In this document: positions 34,246 through 42,035 of the stretch, piece by piece
How the letters are laid out: each line of letters opens with the position of its first letter
Numbering within the stretch: position 1 is the stretch's first letter
Notes under the pieces: model-generated
Database searches by the model: none
Told to the model about the DNA's origin: nothing
What the model saw: the letters and a program-made list of their open reading frames with translations, nothing else
Source of the DNA: an uncultured Coriobacteriia bacterium
GTDB lineage: Bacteria; Actinomycetota; Coriobacteriia; Coriobacteriales; QAMH01
NCBI GenBank assembly: GCA_948466335.1
Contig: CAOKAE010000014.1
Coordinates: 1 to 45,301 of the forward strand
DNA length: 45,301 nucleotides
Reading direction: 5' to 3'
Program-made: the position numbers and the translations under genes

Positions 34246-35251
34246 GGATGTACCCTCCCTTGCGTTGGAATTGCAGGATGTCGATGAAGCTCTCGAGACG
34301 TGTCTGGACGCCGGCGGTGCCCGTCTGCGCGTCGATCATGAGGTTGAGGATGGGCACGCCCTGGATGCAGCGCATGATCGCGTCGTCGGTCATGGAATCG
34401 GGGCCGCAGGGAAACGCGCTGATGAGGATGATGCCGTCAACCTAGTCCTTGAGCATGAGGATGGACCCGATGAGTTCGCGGCTGATGACCCAGGGCATGG
34501 TAGAGGAGAAGTCGAGGCTCGCCTTGTACGCCTTGGCGTGGTCGGTGTCACAGGCGAAGAGCACGGTGCAGTCGAGCTGCTTGAGCGAGCGGATGATGTC
34601 TCCGGCCATGTACTGGTCAAACACGATGTATGGATGCGCGACGACGAGGATGGAAAGCGGCGCCTGCTCGTTCTTGCTCGGATCGCTCTCCACGACGCGT
34701 CGGAACTCCTCCATGAGCTTGAGGATTTCCTCCTGGTTGCGTGCGCGTTGCTCATCGACTTCCTTCTGCGCTCGCAGTGCCTCCTTGTAGGCGGCTTTGG
34801 CGTCCTTGCGCGTGACGCCGAGGCGCTGGCCGAGCTCGACGAAGGCGGCCTGCATTGCCTTGGCGTCACTGATGTTCTCCACGAGTAGCGAGATAACGCG
34901 TGTCTCGGCGCGAAAGGTGTTGCGCACGAGGTCCGTCATGGACTGGAACTTGGTGCAAAAGCCGCGATGCATGTCGCAGCTGGCGTAGCAGGGAACGAAC
35001 ACGGCATCGCAGCGTCCGATGAGGCTGACCACATGGCCCATGAAGATTTTCGACGCCAGGCAGGTCTCGTCCACCGAGCGCGCGATGCCGGCATCGACGA
35101 TGGCCTTGTCGGTCTGGTCGCTCAGGACGACCTCCTTGCCGAGCTTCTCGAAGAAGGTCTGCCACAACACGCCGTAGCGGTACTGCAACAGCGCGTGCGG
35201 AATGCCGATGACGTGCACGTCTGCCAGGTCGGCGAAGACTGAGGTTTTCAT
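34238..35251 (-). pseudogene. DUF2229-like dehydratase-associated gene with in-frame amber codon
   Basis: First gene of the operon. The frame from ATG 35251 (AAGGAGC upstream) encodes HVIGIPHALLQYRYGVLWQTF, VPCYASCDMHRGFC and VVAHPYIVFDQYM, as in DUF2229-type proteins, then meets TAG at 34442-34444 (codon 270). The same frame stays open for 67 more codons and clearly continues the family: VDGIILISAFPCGPDSM, then LMIDAQTGTAGVQTRLESF, ending at a TAG (34238-34240) that overlaps the start of the next gene by 8 bases. So the intact gene has 337 codons and one amber stop. A single CAG to TAG change would explain it. The 269-residue product lacks the conserved FPCGPDS region. Whether it is a real mutation, an error or read through is open. 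Confidence 0.85.
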
Positions 35252-35276
35252 GCTAGCTCCTTGTTGTTGTCAGGAG

Positions 35277-35305
35277 ATATTAGGCCATCGGGCCTCGTGG
35301 GGCAA
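35277..35305 (-). promoter_or_regulatory. Promoter of the dehydratase operon
   Basis: On the minus strand TTGCCC (35300-35305) and TAATAT (35277-35282) are spaced by 17 bases. Transcription would start near 35270, giving a leader of about 20 bases that includes AAGGAGC. Confidence 0.6.
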
Positions 35306-35339
35306 CGAATCCCATGGGGGCATCGGGCCCTTCCCATGT

Positions 35340-35368
35340 TTGGCCATTCGTTCTTTTAAGAATATAAT
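35340..35368 (+). promoter_or_regulatory. Promoter of the AGCS symporter gene
   Basis: TTGGCC (35340-35345) and a perfect TATAAT (35363-35368) are spaced by 17 bases. The leader is about 37 bases and contains GGAGGGG before the ATG at 35412. It diverges from the dehydratase operon promoter. Confidence 0.65.
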
Positions 35369-35411
35369 AGAGCGCCATACACGGTATGAACTGGGGAAAC
35401 GGAGGGGCCGT

Positions 35412-37046
35412 ATGGCAGAGATCAACGATGCGTTGGTGGCCTTCACGGGAACCATCGACGATTTCATGTATACCTACATCCTGGTGATCTTGCTGGTGGC
35501 AACGGGTATCTGGTTCACCATCCGCACGCGTTTCGTGCAGATTCGATACATCAAGGACATGTTCACCAATCTCGTGGGCAAGAGCGTCACGGCCGATACG
35601 CAGTTTTCCGATGATGTCGAGAACAGCGTCGACACGGGCAAGCTCCCCAAGGCGCCCGGTGCCGCCAACGAGCACGGCAGCACGGCCTACGCCGACATTT
35701 CGAAGCCCAAGAAGAAGCGTCGCATATCGTCGTTCCAGGCTCTCATGGTCTCGACGGCCTCGCGCGTGGGTACGGGCAACATCGTCGGTATCGCGACGGC
35801 CATTGCCATAGGCGGTCCCGGTGCCGTCTTCTGGATGTGGCTCATGGCCATCATCGGTGCGGCGTCGGCGTTCGTCGAGTCGACGCTCGCCCAGATCTGG
35901 AAGGTGCGCAATCCCGACGGCACGTTCCGTGGTGGACCCGCCTACTACATCCAGCTCGCCCTCGGTAAACGCTGGCTCGGCATCGTCTTCGCCGTGGCGC
36001 TCATTCTCTGTTTCGGTCTGGGATTCAACGGCCTGCAGACGTACAACATGGCCTCGGCCATTGACTACTACGTGATAGAGGGACACGAGACCGTGGTCAA
36101 CGCGATCATCGGCCTCCTTGTCGTCGTGGCGGTCGCCCTCGTGATCTTTGGCGGCGTGCATCGCATCTCGATTATCACCTCCTGGATGGTCCCCATCATG
36201 GCGGGTGCCTATATCCTCATCTCCATCTGGACCTGTGTCTCCAATCTGGGCGATGTCCCCGCGGCGCTGGGGCTCGTCTTCGGCCAGGCATTCGACTTCT
36301 CATCGCTTGCCGGTGGATTCACGGGCTCGATGATTATGTGGGGTATCAAGCGCGGCCTGTTCTCGAACGAGGCGGGCATGGGCTCGGCCCCCAATGCCGC
36401 GGCGACCGCGGACGTGTCGCATCCCGTCAAGCAGGGCCTCGTGCAGAGCCTCTCCGTCTACATCGACACCCTTGTGATTTGCACGTGCTCGGCGCTCATG
36501 ATGCTCATCTTCTGCGTGCAGCAACCCGAGACGGTCGCCGCCCTCGTCGCCTCCGACAGCTTCAACGGCATCGATTTCGTGCAGATGGCCATGGCCAATT
36601 CGATCGGGCCTCTTGGCATTCACTTCATGACCGCGTGCATCATCTTGTTCGCGTTCTCCTCGCTCGTGGGCAACTACTTCTACGCCGAGGGCAATATCCT
36701 GTTCATCAAGGACAGCAAGTCCGTGCTCGTCGTGTTCCGCCTCTTCTGCCTCGCGGCGATCTTCTTCGGCGCCGTGAACAACTTCAGCCTGGCATGGAAC
36801 CTCGCCGATATCTTCATGGGCTTCATGGCCATCATCAACCTGGTGGCGATTCTGCTGCTGGGCAAATGGGCCCTCAAGGCACTTGACGATTACGCCGCCC
36901 AGCGCAAACGGGGAGTGAATCCCGTGTTCTGCGCGCAGAACATTCCGGGCATGCCCAAGACCATCTGGTGGACCCACGACACCACTTGTGGTTGCGAGCC
37001 TCCCGGTGCATCCGATGATGAGAGCGCTGCTCCCACGACACAATAG
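35412..37046 (+). CDS. AGCS-family alanine/glycine:cation symporter
   Basis: Membrane symporter of 544 residues, about eleven helices, of the alanine or glycine:Na+/H+ family. Family motifs are SSFQALMVSTASRVGTGNIVGIATAI, with the conserved GTGNI, then GGPAYYIQLAL and MWGIKRGLFSNEAGMGSAPNAAA, the AGCS signature. A hydrophilic insert at about 55-100 (NSVDTGKLPKAPGAANEH) is longer than usual. The C-terminus is a cytosolic tail with Cys residues (TTCGCEPP). The ATG at 35412 has GGAGGGG upstream; an earlier start in the gap has no site. It stands alone in transcription with its own promoter. Confidence 0.93.
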   Translation: MAEINDALVAFTGTIDDFMYTYILVILLVATGIWFTIRTRFVQIRYIKDMFTNLVGKSVTADTQFSDDVENSVDTGKLPKAPGAANEHGSTAYADISKPKKKRRISSFQALMVSTASRVGTGNIVGIATAIAIGGPGAVFWMWLMAIIGAASAFVESTLAQIWKVRNPDGTFRGGPAYYIQLALGKRWLGIVFAVALILCFGLGFNGLQTYNMASAIDYYVIEGHETVVNAIIGLLVVVAVALVIFGGVHRISIITSWMVPIMAGAYILISIWTCVSNLGDVPAALGLVFGQAFDFSSLAGGFTGSMIMWGIKRGLFSNEAGMGSAPNAAATADVSHPVKQGLVQSLSVYIDTLVICTCSALMMLIFCVQQPETVAALVASDSFNGIDFVQMAMANSIGPLGIHFMTACIILFAFSSLVGNYFYAEGNILFIKDSKSVLVVFRLFCLAAIFFGAVNNFSLAWNLADIFMGFMAIINLVAILLLGKWALKALDDYAAQRKRGVNPVFCAQNIPGMPKTIWWTHDTTCGCEPPGASDDESAAPTTQ

Positions 37047-37070
37047 CCCTGGGATCGCAAAGCATCGCAG

Positions 37071-37119
37071 GGGGACGGTCCTAACGCGTCGTTAGAAACG
37101 AGACGTTAGGACCGTCCCC
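37071..37119. repeat. Hairpin repeat F (GGGGACGG arms)
   Basis: Perfect 16-bp inverted repeat (37071-37086 with 37104-37119) with a 17-base centre, 24 bases after the AGCS stop codon. The GGGGACGGTCCT end is a sequence I know from dispersed REP-like repeats in other bacteria. Confidence 0.88.
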
Positions 37120-37201
37120 TCGTGTCTCGCTCTGCCGTTCTCCGCGTGTAAAAGTTAGCGTTATTTAATCTCTTGCCAGAATAAAAAATCGGCCAGATGT
37201 C

Positions 37202-37230
37202 TTGAAACTCACTTCGAGGCGGAGTATTTT
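37202..37230 (+). promoter_or_regulatory. Promoter of the DUF5692 gene
   Basis: TTGAAA (37202-37207), a 17-base spacer, and TATTTT (37225-37230). Transcription would begin near 37237. Confidence 0.6.
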
Positions 37231-37236
37231 ATGTCG

Positions 37237-37375
37237 TGTCAAGGAAAATCTGTGAACGGTATCAGATTCTTGGTGAAAGGACTTCGACGATCATGTGCTC
37301 GTGATGAGGCACGTTCCGGCCGGGATGATTGCCGAAAGGCCCGCAAGGGGAGACCGGAGTAAAGGAGGGATTGAA
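37237..37375 (+). other. 139-base leader of the DUF5692 gene, possibly structured
   Basis: The stretch from the predicted start to the ATG at 37376 carries no gene. It holds a six-base stem (ATCATG with CGTGAT, one wobble) and a GGCCGGG/CCCGC-rich part followed by GGGGAGACCGG. I cannot match it to a known riboswitch. The rest of the 329-base gap holds hairpin F and the promoter. Confidence 0.35.
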
Positions 37376-38497
37376 ATGTTGTTTGACGTTTACGGTCCAA
37401 ATGCCGCCTTTCAATGGTCAGGACTTTTCATGGTGCTCATTGCACTCATCCTGCTCAACGAGGTGGCGCGCCGCTGGAAAGCCGGAGGAATTTTCTTCTT
37501 CTTCGGCGTGTGCGGTGCCATGACCATCTATTGCATTTCCGTCGAGGTGGGCGCCGCCATGGGCGCCGAATGGGCGCTCAACAACCCCACCTACCAGACC
37601 ATGGGCGGCTGGTTCCACTACGCCAAGGTGTACGCCGCGACGGCGGGATGCATCGGCTTCATGGCCCTCAAGTACAGTTGGGGCAAGGTCGGCAGGTCCC
37701 ACTGGTTCAAGGCGTTCCCGTTCGTGATCGTGGCCATCAACATCCTGATCGCGGTCGCGAGCGACTTCGAGAGCGCCGTCGTGGCCTGGGACTCCAGCTT
37801 CGTCACCGACGAGGGCGTGCTGCTCAACGGCGGCATCTTCAACGTCCTCAACGGCTGCGCGGGCCTGCTCAACATCCTGTGCATGACCGGCTGGTTCGGC
37901 ATCTACATCTCCAAGAAGCGCCAGGACATGCTGTGGCCCGACATGACGTGGGTCTTCATCATCGCCTACGACCTCTGGAACTTCTGCTACACCTACAACT
38001 GCCTGCCCACCCACTCCTGGTACGCCGGTGTCGCCCTTCTGCTTGCGCCGACCATCGCCGGCCTCATCTGGAACAAGGGCGGTTGGATCCAGAACCGCGC
38101 GTTCACGCTGGCTATCTGGTGCATGTTCTGCCAGATGGTTCCCATGTTCGCCAACGACTCCATCTTCGCGGTGCAGTCGGTGAACGACCCGGCGGTCAAC
38201 ACCGTGGTCGCCTCCATCGCCTTGATTGCCAACATCCTGGCACTCGGCTACATCATCTACCGTGCCAAGAAGCTGCACGTCAACCCGTACAAGCATGAGG
38301 TCTTCGTGGGCACCAAGGAGTACCGTGAGGCCATGGAGCGCCGCGCTCCCGTTGCTTACCTGCTCGAGACCGAGCCCAAGAGCGCCACGCCGGCCGAGAT
38401 TGCCGAGATGGTCGAGTATGCGGAGAGGCCCATCCTCCCCGATCCGGCCAAGACCGAGATGGAAGTCGACGTTATCACGTACGTGAAGCGCGAATAG
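37376..38497 (+). CDS. DUF5692-family membrane protein
   Basis: Polytopic membrane protein of 373 residues with about nine or ten helices, starting at residue 15 (SGLFMVLIALILLNEVARRW). I identify it as DUF5692, a family of unknown function known from Coriobacteriia and Clostridia. Visible features: GWFHYAKVYAATAGCIGFMALKYSWG, IIAYDLWNFCYTYNCLPTHSWY, and NGGIFNVLNGCAG. The many Trp and Cys residues in helices are notable. The last 75 residues are cytoplasmic and charged (YRAKKLHVNPYKHEVF onward). AAAGGAGG lies 7 bases before ATG 37376. It has its own promoter and a strong terminator, so it is a single-gene unit. Confidence 0.75.
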   Translation: MLFDVYGPNAAFQWSGLFMVLIALILLNEVARRWKAGGIFFFFGVCGAMTIYCISVEVGAAMGAEWALNNPTYQTMGGWFHYAKVYAATAGCIGFMALKYSWGKVGRSHWFKAFPFVIVAINILIAVASDFESAVVAWDSSFVTDEGVLLNGGIFNVLNGCAGLLNILCMTGWFGIYISKKRQDMLWPDMTWVFIIAYDLWNFCYTYNCLPTHSWYAGVALLLAPTIAGLIWNKGGWIQNRAFTLAIWCMFCQMVPMFANDSIFAVQSVNDPAVNTVVASIALIANILALGYIIYRAKKLHVNPYKHEVFVGTKEYREAMERRAPVAYLLETEPKSATPAEIAEMVEYAERPILPDPAKTEMEVDVITYVKRE

Positions 38498-38537
38498 GAA
38501 CTCAACAGTTCGAGGGCCCCACTTCCCCCTCTTTCTG

Positions 38538-38578
38538 GGGAGCCGGCATGAGCGTTGATGCCGGCTCCCTTTTTGTTT
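38538..38578 (+). terminator. Rho-independent terminator of the DUF5692 gene
   Basis: A perfect 12-bp stem (38538-38549 with 38558-38569) and the tail TTTTTGTTT lie 40 bases after the stop codon. Confidence 0.93.
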
Positions 38579-38588
38579 ATGAGTAATT

Positions 38589-38628
38589 GCGGACGTTACG
38601 CGCGTCGTCCGACGCGCGTAACGTCCGC
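38589..38628. repeat. Hairpin repeat G (18-bp perfect arms)
   Basis: Perfect 18-bp inverted repeat (38589-38606 with 38611-38628) around GTCC, 10 bases after the terminator and directly before repeat H, between convergent genes. Confidence 0.9.
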
Positions 38629-38631
38629 TTC

Positions 38632-38664
38632 TGAGACAAAAGGTGCTGGGCACCTTTTGTCTCA
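38632..38664. repeat. Hairpin repeat H (loop CTGGG)
   Basis: Perfect 14-bp inverted repeat (38632-38645 with 38651-38664) around CTGGG. Arms carry GAGACAAAAGGTG, closely matching repeats C and D. It precedes the end of the FtsX-like permease gene. Confidence 0.92.
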
Positions 38665-38673
38665 TTGCGCAGG

Positions 38674-40731
38674 TCAGGACATTGCCTGCTTGACGGTGCT
38701 CCTGCTCGTCAGGTAGGTGATGAGCATGTAGCCGCCGTAGATGGCGATGACGAGGCAGGCCGCCATGGCGATGGAGGAGAGCGGGTTTACCCCCAAGGCG
38801 GAGAAGAGCGATTCGGAGAGCACCGCGATGGCGCAGGCCGAGTGGCAGACGGCCAGGGCAAGCGGCGCGATGAAGTAGATGAGCACCTGCTCGAGGAGCG
38901 AGCGGGTGAGCATGGAGCTGTCGCAACCGAGCTTGCCGAGCAGTCTGTAGCGTCCGAGCGAGTCGATGGTGAGGGAGAGCAGCTGGATGGCGAGCACGGC
39001 GGCCGTGGCAACGAGCAACACGAGGCCGATGTAGACCGCAAGGTAGGTGATCATGACGCGCATGCCGCTGGCTTGCTCCATCATGTCGCTTCGCGCGATG
39101 ATGTTGGTGAGACCCGGCACGTTCGCGTCATGGACGCGGGCGTCGAACAGGTCATCGGCGTTTGAGCCCGGTACGTAGTTCACGTTCACGTACACCATGG
39201 AGGGCCGTTCCTGGGAGGCGAGCGATGCGACGACCTCATCGGGCACGACCATGTTGAGTCCGTTGCTCGCCATGCTGAAGTCGCCGAGCTGTACCTGCTC
39301 CACATGAGAGGCGGGTGCGAGGTCGCCCAGGGGCGTGGGAAGCAGCATGGATTGGGTGACGATGGCATGGGCGACTGGCTCGGAGGCCGCCATGTTGTTG
39401 GTGACGAGGTACTGGTCATCGGCGAGCGTCACAGTGGGCTTGCCAGCCAACGCGAGTGCGTCGTTGAACTGCGTGAGACCTATGACCTGCACGGACGAGT
39501 TTGCTATGGATTCGCTGCTCATGGCATCGGCAAGACCGGTGTCGACCGCGTCCATGACCTCGCCGTAGGTAATCGTGGGCAGGTCATAGATGTCGAGCTG
39601 GGCAGACTGGCTGACGAGGTCATTCCAGCCAGCGACGTGCTGGCGCAGGAAGGCGCCCGTTTGGGCCGTGTCGGCGTCCACGGGCTCCCTGACCGCCTTC
39701 CCCCCTTCGTAGGAGGTGGTGTGGTCAGCCACGAGAACGGTGGCGTCATAAGGGTTGGATTCCTCGATGTCGCCCGTGAACGCGTCGATGAGCCCCAGTC
39801 CCGTGGCAAAGGTGGTGATGGCGAAGAACAGCAGCACGCACACGACCCAAATCGAGACGAACGAGGTGTTGAACTTCGAGGCGACCTGGCGCGTGGTGAA
39901 GGGGCGCAGACGCTTGAGGTACACGCCGCGCAGGCGCGTGAGCACGGCGATGGCAAAGCCCGAAAGCGAGAAGAAGAACAGCAGCGTTCCCACGAGCATG
40001 AAGACGGTGGCGCGCTGGAACTCCGCATCGAACATCAAGACCATGCCATTGACGTCGAGCTGCCAGTACGCGATGGCGATGAGCGCGATGGAGACGACGA
40101 AGAGCGCGAGACAGACCCAGGGGTTGCGGATGACGATCTTCTGCTCCTTGGCCTTGGCGCCCATGAGGTCGATGAGCTTGCAGTGGCGCACGGTGATGAC
40201 GTTGAAGATGGCGACTACCACGTAGATGGCGGCAAAGCAGGCGAGCGTCGCGATGCACGCATTGGGCGAGAAGCTGAACTGGTAGCCTGGCATGGGTATG
40301 CCGAAGAGCGCCGCCGTGGCAAAGGAGAGCAGCTGTGATATGAGGATGCCGAGGGCCAGGCCGAGCACGAGCGATCCCAGGCCGACGAAGACCGTCTCGT
40401 AGAGCAGGATGCGCGATACCTGGCCGGGCTTCATGCCCAGCACGAGGTAGATGCCGAATTCGCGCTTGCGCCTGCTGATGAGCAACTGGTTTGCGTAGAT
40501 GACCAGGAAGCCCAGGACAAGCGCGACGATGACGGAGAAGATGTTCATCATGTAACCGGTGAATTCGATGATGTTCGTCTTGCCGGAAGCCGCGATGTCG
40601 TGCATGACCTGCTGGTCGCCCACGGAGTTGAACGCGTAGAAGATGGTGACGGCGATGAGCAGCGTGACGAAGTAGATGGCATAGTCACGAAACGATCGCC
40701 GCATGTTGCGCGCGGCGAGCTTAAGCAGCAT
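38674..40731 (-). CDS. BceB-type FtsX-like ABC permease
   Basis: Permease of 685 residues with the ten-helix layout of BceB: four helices by residue 180, more by 330, then a large extracytoplasmic domain (about 335-560) that recognises the antimicrobial peptide or lipid II cycle intermediate, then the last helices (about 575-675). FtsX-like segments: LLISRRKREFGIYLVLGMKP and LLSLTIDSLGRYRLLGKLGCD. The module removes peptide antibiotics from their lipid target and signals to the adjoining kinase. It overlaps the ATPase gene by 11 bases. No BceB-specific substrate can be read. Confidence 0.9.
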   Translation of the reverse strand: MLLKLAARNMRRSFRDYAIYFVTLLIAVTIFYAFNSVGDQQVMHDIAASGKTNIIEFTGYMMNIFSVIVALVLGFLVIYANQLLISRRKREFGIYLVLGMKPGQVSRILLYETVFVGLGSLVLGLALGILISQLLSFATAALFGIPMPGYQFSFSPNACIATLACFAAIYVVVAIFNVITVRHCKLIDLMGAKAKEQKIVIRNPWVCLALFVVSIALIAIAYWQLDVNGMVLMFDAEFQRATVFMLVGTLLFFFSLSGFAIAVLTRLRGVYLKRLRPFTTRQVASKFNTSFVSIWVVCVLLFFAITTFATGLGLIDAFTGDIEESNPYDATVLVADHTTSYEGGKAVREPVDADTAQTGAFLRQHVAGWNDLVSQSAQLDIYDLPTITYGEVMDAVDTGLADAMSSESIANSSVQVIGLTQFNDALALAGKPTVTLADDQYLVTNNMAASEPVAHAIVTQSMLLPTPLGDLAPASHVEQVQLGDFSMASNGLNMVVPDEVVASLASQERPSMVYVNVNYVPGSNADDLFDARVHDANVPGLTNIIARSDMMEQASGMRVMITYLAVYIGLVLLVATAAVLAIQLLSLTIDSLGRYRLLGKLGCDSSMLTRSLLEQVLIYFIAPLALAVCHSACAIAVLSESLFSALGVNPLSSIAMAACLVIAIYGGYMLITYLTSRSTVKQAMS

Positions 40732-41545
40732 GGTACGCCTCCCCGCCGAGGAAGGTCACGACCTCCATGATGCGGGCGAAGTACTCCTCGCGCGTAAGCG
40801 AACCCTGACGGATCTCGTTGAAGAGCTTGCCGTCCGAGAGGAAGAGCACGCGATCGGAGAACGACGCGGCGTAGGCGTCGTGCGTGACCATGAGGATGGT
40901 TGCGTTGAGCGACTTGTTGAGCATCGAGAGCGTCTCGAGCATGATCGTCGCGTTGCGCGAGTCGAGCGCGCCGGTGGGCTCGTCGGCCAGGATGAGGGAG
41001 GGATCGGCGACGATGGCGCGCGCCGCGGCGACGCGCTGCTTCTGGCCGCCGGACATCTGGCCGGGATACTGCTTGAGCGAATCGGTGACGTTGAGCGTGC
41101 GGGCGATGTCCTCGATGCGCTGGGTGATGATCGCGGGACGCGCCCCTTTGATGGTGAGTGCGAGCGCGATGTTCTCCATGCCCGTCAGGGTGTCGAGTAG
41201 ATTGGAATCCTGGAAGATGAAGCCGAGCTCGTCACGGCGAAAGGCGCTGAGCTTGCTCTTCGACATCGTGGTGATATCGCTGTCATTGATGAGGATGCGT
41301 CCGGACGAGGGACGGTCGATGGTGGAGATGCAGTTGAGCAGCGTCGTCTTGCCCGATCCCGACGGGCCCATGATGGCGACGAATTCGCCACGGGCGACAT
41401 CGAAGCCCACGCCGGCAAGTGCGTACATGAGATTCTGGCGACCTCCGAACACCTTCTCGACGTTGCGCACGCTCAGGATAGGGGAGGAGGCGGAACGGAC
41501 CGATCCCGTCACGTTGGCGGACGGCGTCGTGATCACCTCAGGCAT
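40721..41545 (-). CDS. BceA-type ABC transporter ATP-binding protein
   Basis: ATPase of 274 residues. Walker A is GPSGSGKTT (60-68), Q-loop FIFQDSNL, signature MSGGQKQRVAAARAI, Walker B LILADEPTGALD and H-loop VTHD; the FIFQ and ADEPTGALD forms are those of the MacB/LolD/BceA group. The N-terminal 24 residues are an extra Ser/Thr-rich extension. The ATG at 41545 with GGAAGGAG upstream overlaps the end of the small membrane peptide by 8 bases. It energises the permease downstream. Confidence 0.95.
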   Translation of the reverse strand: MPEVITTPSANVTGSVRSASSPILSVRNVEKVFGGRQNLMYALAGVGFDVARGEFVAIMGPSGSGKTTLLNCISTIDRPSSGRILINDSDITTMSKSKLSAFRRDELGFIFQDSNLLDTLTGMENIALALTIKGARPAIITQRIEDIARTLNVTDSLKQYPGQMSGGQKQRVAAARAIVADPSLILADEPTGALDSRNATIMLETLSMLNKSLNATILMVTHDAYAASFSDRVLFLSDGKLFNEIRQGSLTREEYFARIMEVVTFLGGEAYHAA

Positions 41546-41675
41546 GGATGCTCCTTCCCGTGCGAGGCACTTTGATCGAGGCGTAGGCGAGCATGCCCGC
41601 GACAAGCGCTGCCGCCACGAGTGTAGCGGCACCCACGCCCTTCGTCACCGTGGATAGAACTTTCGTTGCCTTCAT
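41538..41675 (-). CDS. Small single-span membrane peptide, 45 residues
   Basis: Small protein in front of the Bce ATPase gene. It has a basic N-terminus (MKATKVLSTVTKG), one hydrophobic span (about 14-34, GAATLVAAALVAGMLAYAS) and a basic tail (KVPRTGRSIHA). AAAGG lies 9 bases before ATG 41675 and the end overlaps the ATPase start by 8 bases, so it is translated together with it. The same frame extends upstream to 41894 but only through a palindromic repeat, so that extension is rejected. It could be a regulatory micropeptide for the transporter or kinase, or simply a coupling leader; I know no family for it. Confidence 0.7.
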   Translation of the reverse strand: MKATKVLSTVTKGVGAATLVAAALVAGMLAYASIKVPRTGRSIHA

Positions 41676-41732
41676 GGATTTGACCTTTCGTGTGGATGGT
41701 TTTCCGAACGTCATCCATGATGGAACGCGGTT

Positions 41733-41781
41733 CTTACACTCGCCATCGAAGTGGCTTACCCGTGACTTACAAGTTCGTAAG
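41733..41781. promoter_or_regulatory. Phased CTTAC/GTAAG boxes, candidate response-regulator sites
   Basis: CTTAC occurs at 41733, 41755 and 41766 and its inverse GTAAG at 41777, all at multiples of 11 bases. The last two form CTTAC-N6-GTAAG (41766-41781). They lie upstream of the small-peptide/ATPase/permease genes. The spacing of about one helical turn is what OmpR-type regulators use. Confidence 0.6.
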
Positions 41782-41785
41782 AGAG

Positions 41786-41954
41786 GGGAGACGAGAGCAT
41801 CCCGGCAGGCTTGCTCTCGCACCCGACTCACAGTTCGCGCGATGCCGCTGCGGAACTCGCGTGCACAGAACGCACGCTCAAACAGTCCTCGCAAGACCGC
41901 ATCGCGCTCACAGCGAGTCTGCTCGAGATGCCTGCCGGGATGCTCTCGTCTCCC
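41786..41954. repeat. Long palindromic element, MITE-like
   Basis: Perfect 25-bp inverted repeats (41786-41810 and 41930-41954) bracket 119 bases that are themselves imperfectly self-complementary (for example GACTC and GCGATGC segments pair with mirror copies). A further hairpin GGGGC-TTC-GCCCC (41977-41989) and the sequence CCGGTCGAAATGACA (41992-42006) follow, the latter resembling ends of common dispersed intergenic repeats. The 360-base gap between kinase and small-peptide genes otherwise holds the phased boxes and no gene. Confidence 0.7.
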
Positions 41955-42035
41955 TGGTTAATTCGCTTCTGTAATCGGGGCTTCGCCCCTCCGGTCGAAA
42001 TGACATGGGGGAGGCGTACTGATCGCTCGTCTGCT

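Noticed and set aside
34442-34444. Pyrrolysine at the amber codon
   Set aside because: No PYLIS-like structure or pyl genes are visible in the window, and the position before VDGI is not a known conserved residue; a plain nonsense change is simpler. Kept only as a check in the finding.
6562-38664. Hairpin repeats as a CRISPR array
   Set aside because: Copies are kilobases apart, not tandem, and have no uniform spacers or cas genes.
41676-41894. N-terminal extension of the small membrane peptide to 118 residues
   Set aside because: The extension runs through the long palindrome and has no ribosome site; its Arg/Cys-rich sequence is that of a repeat.
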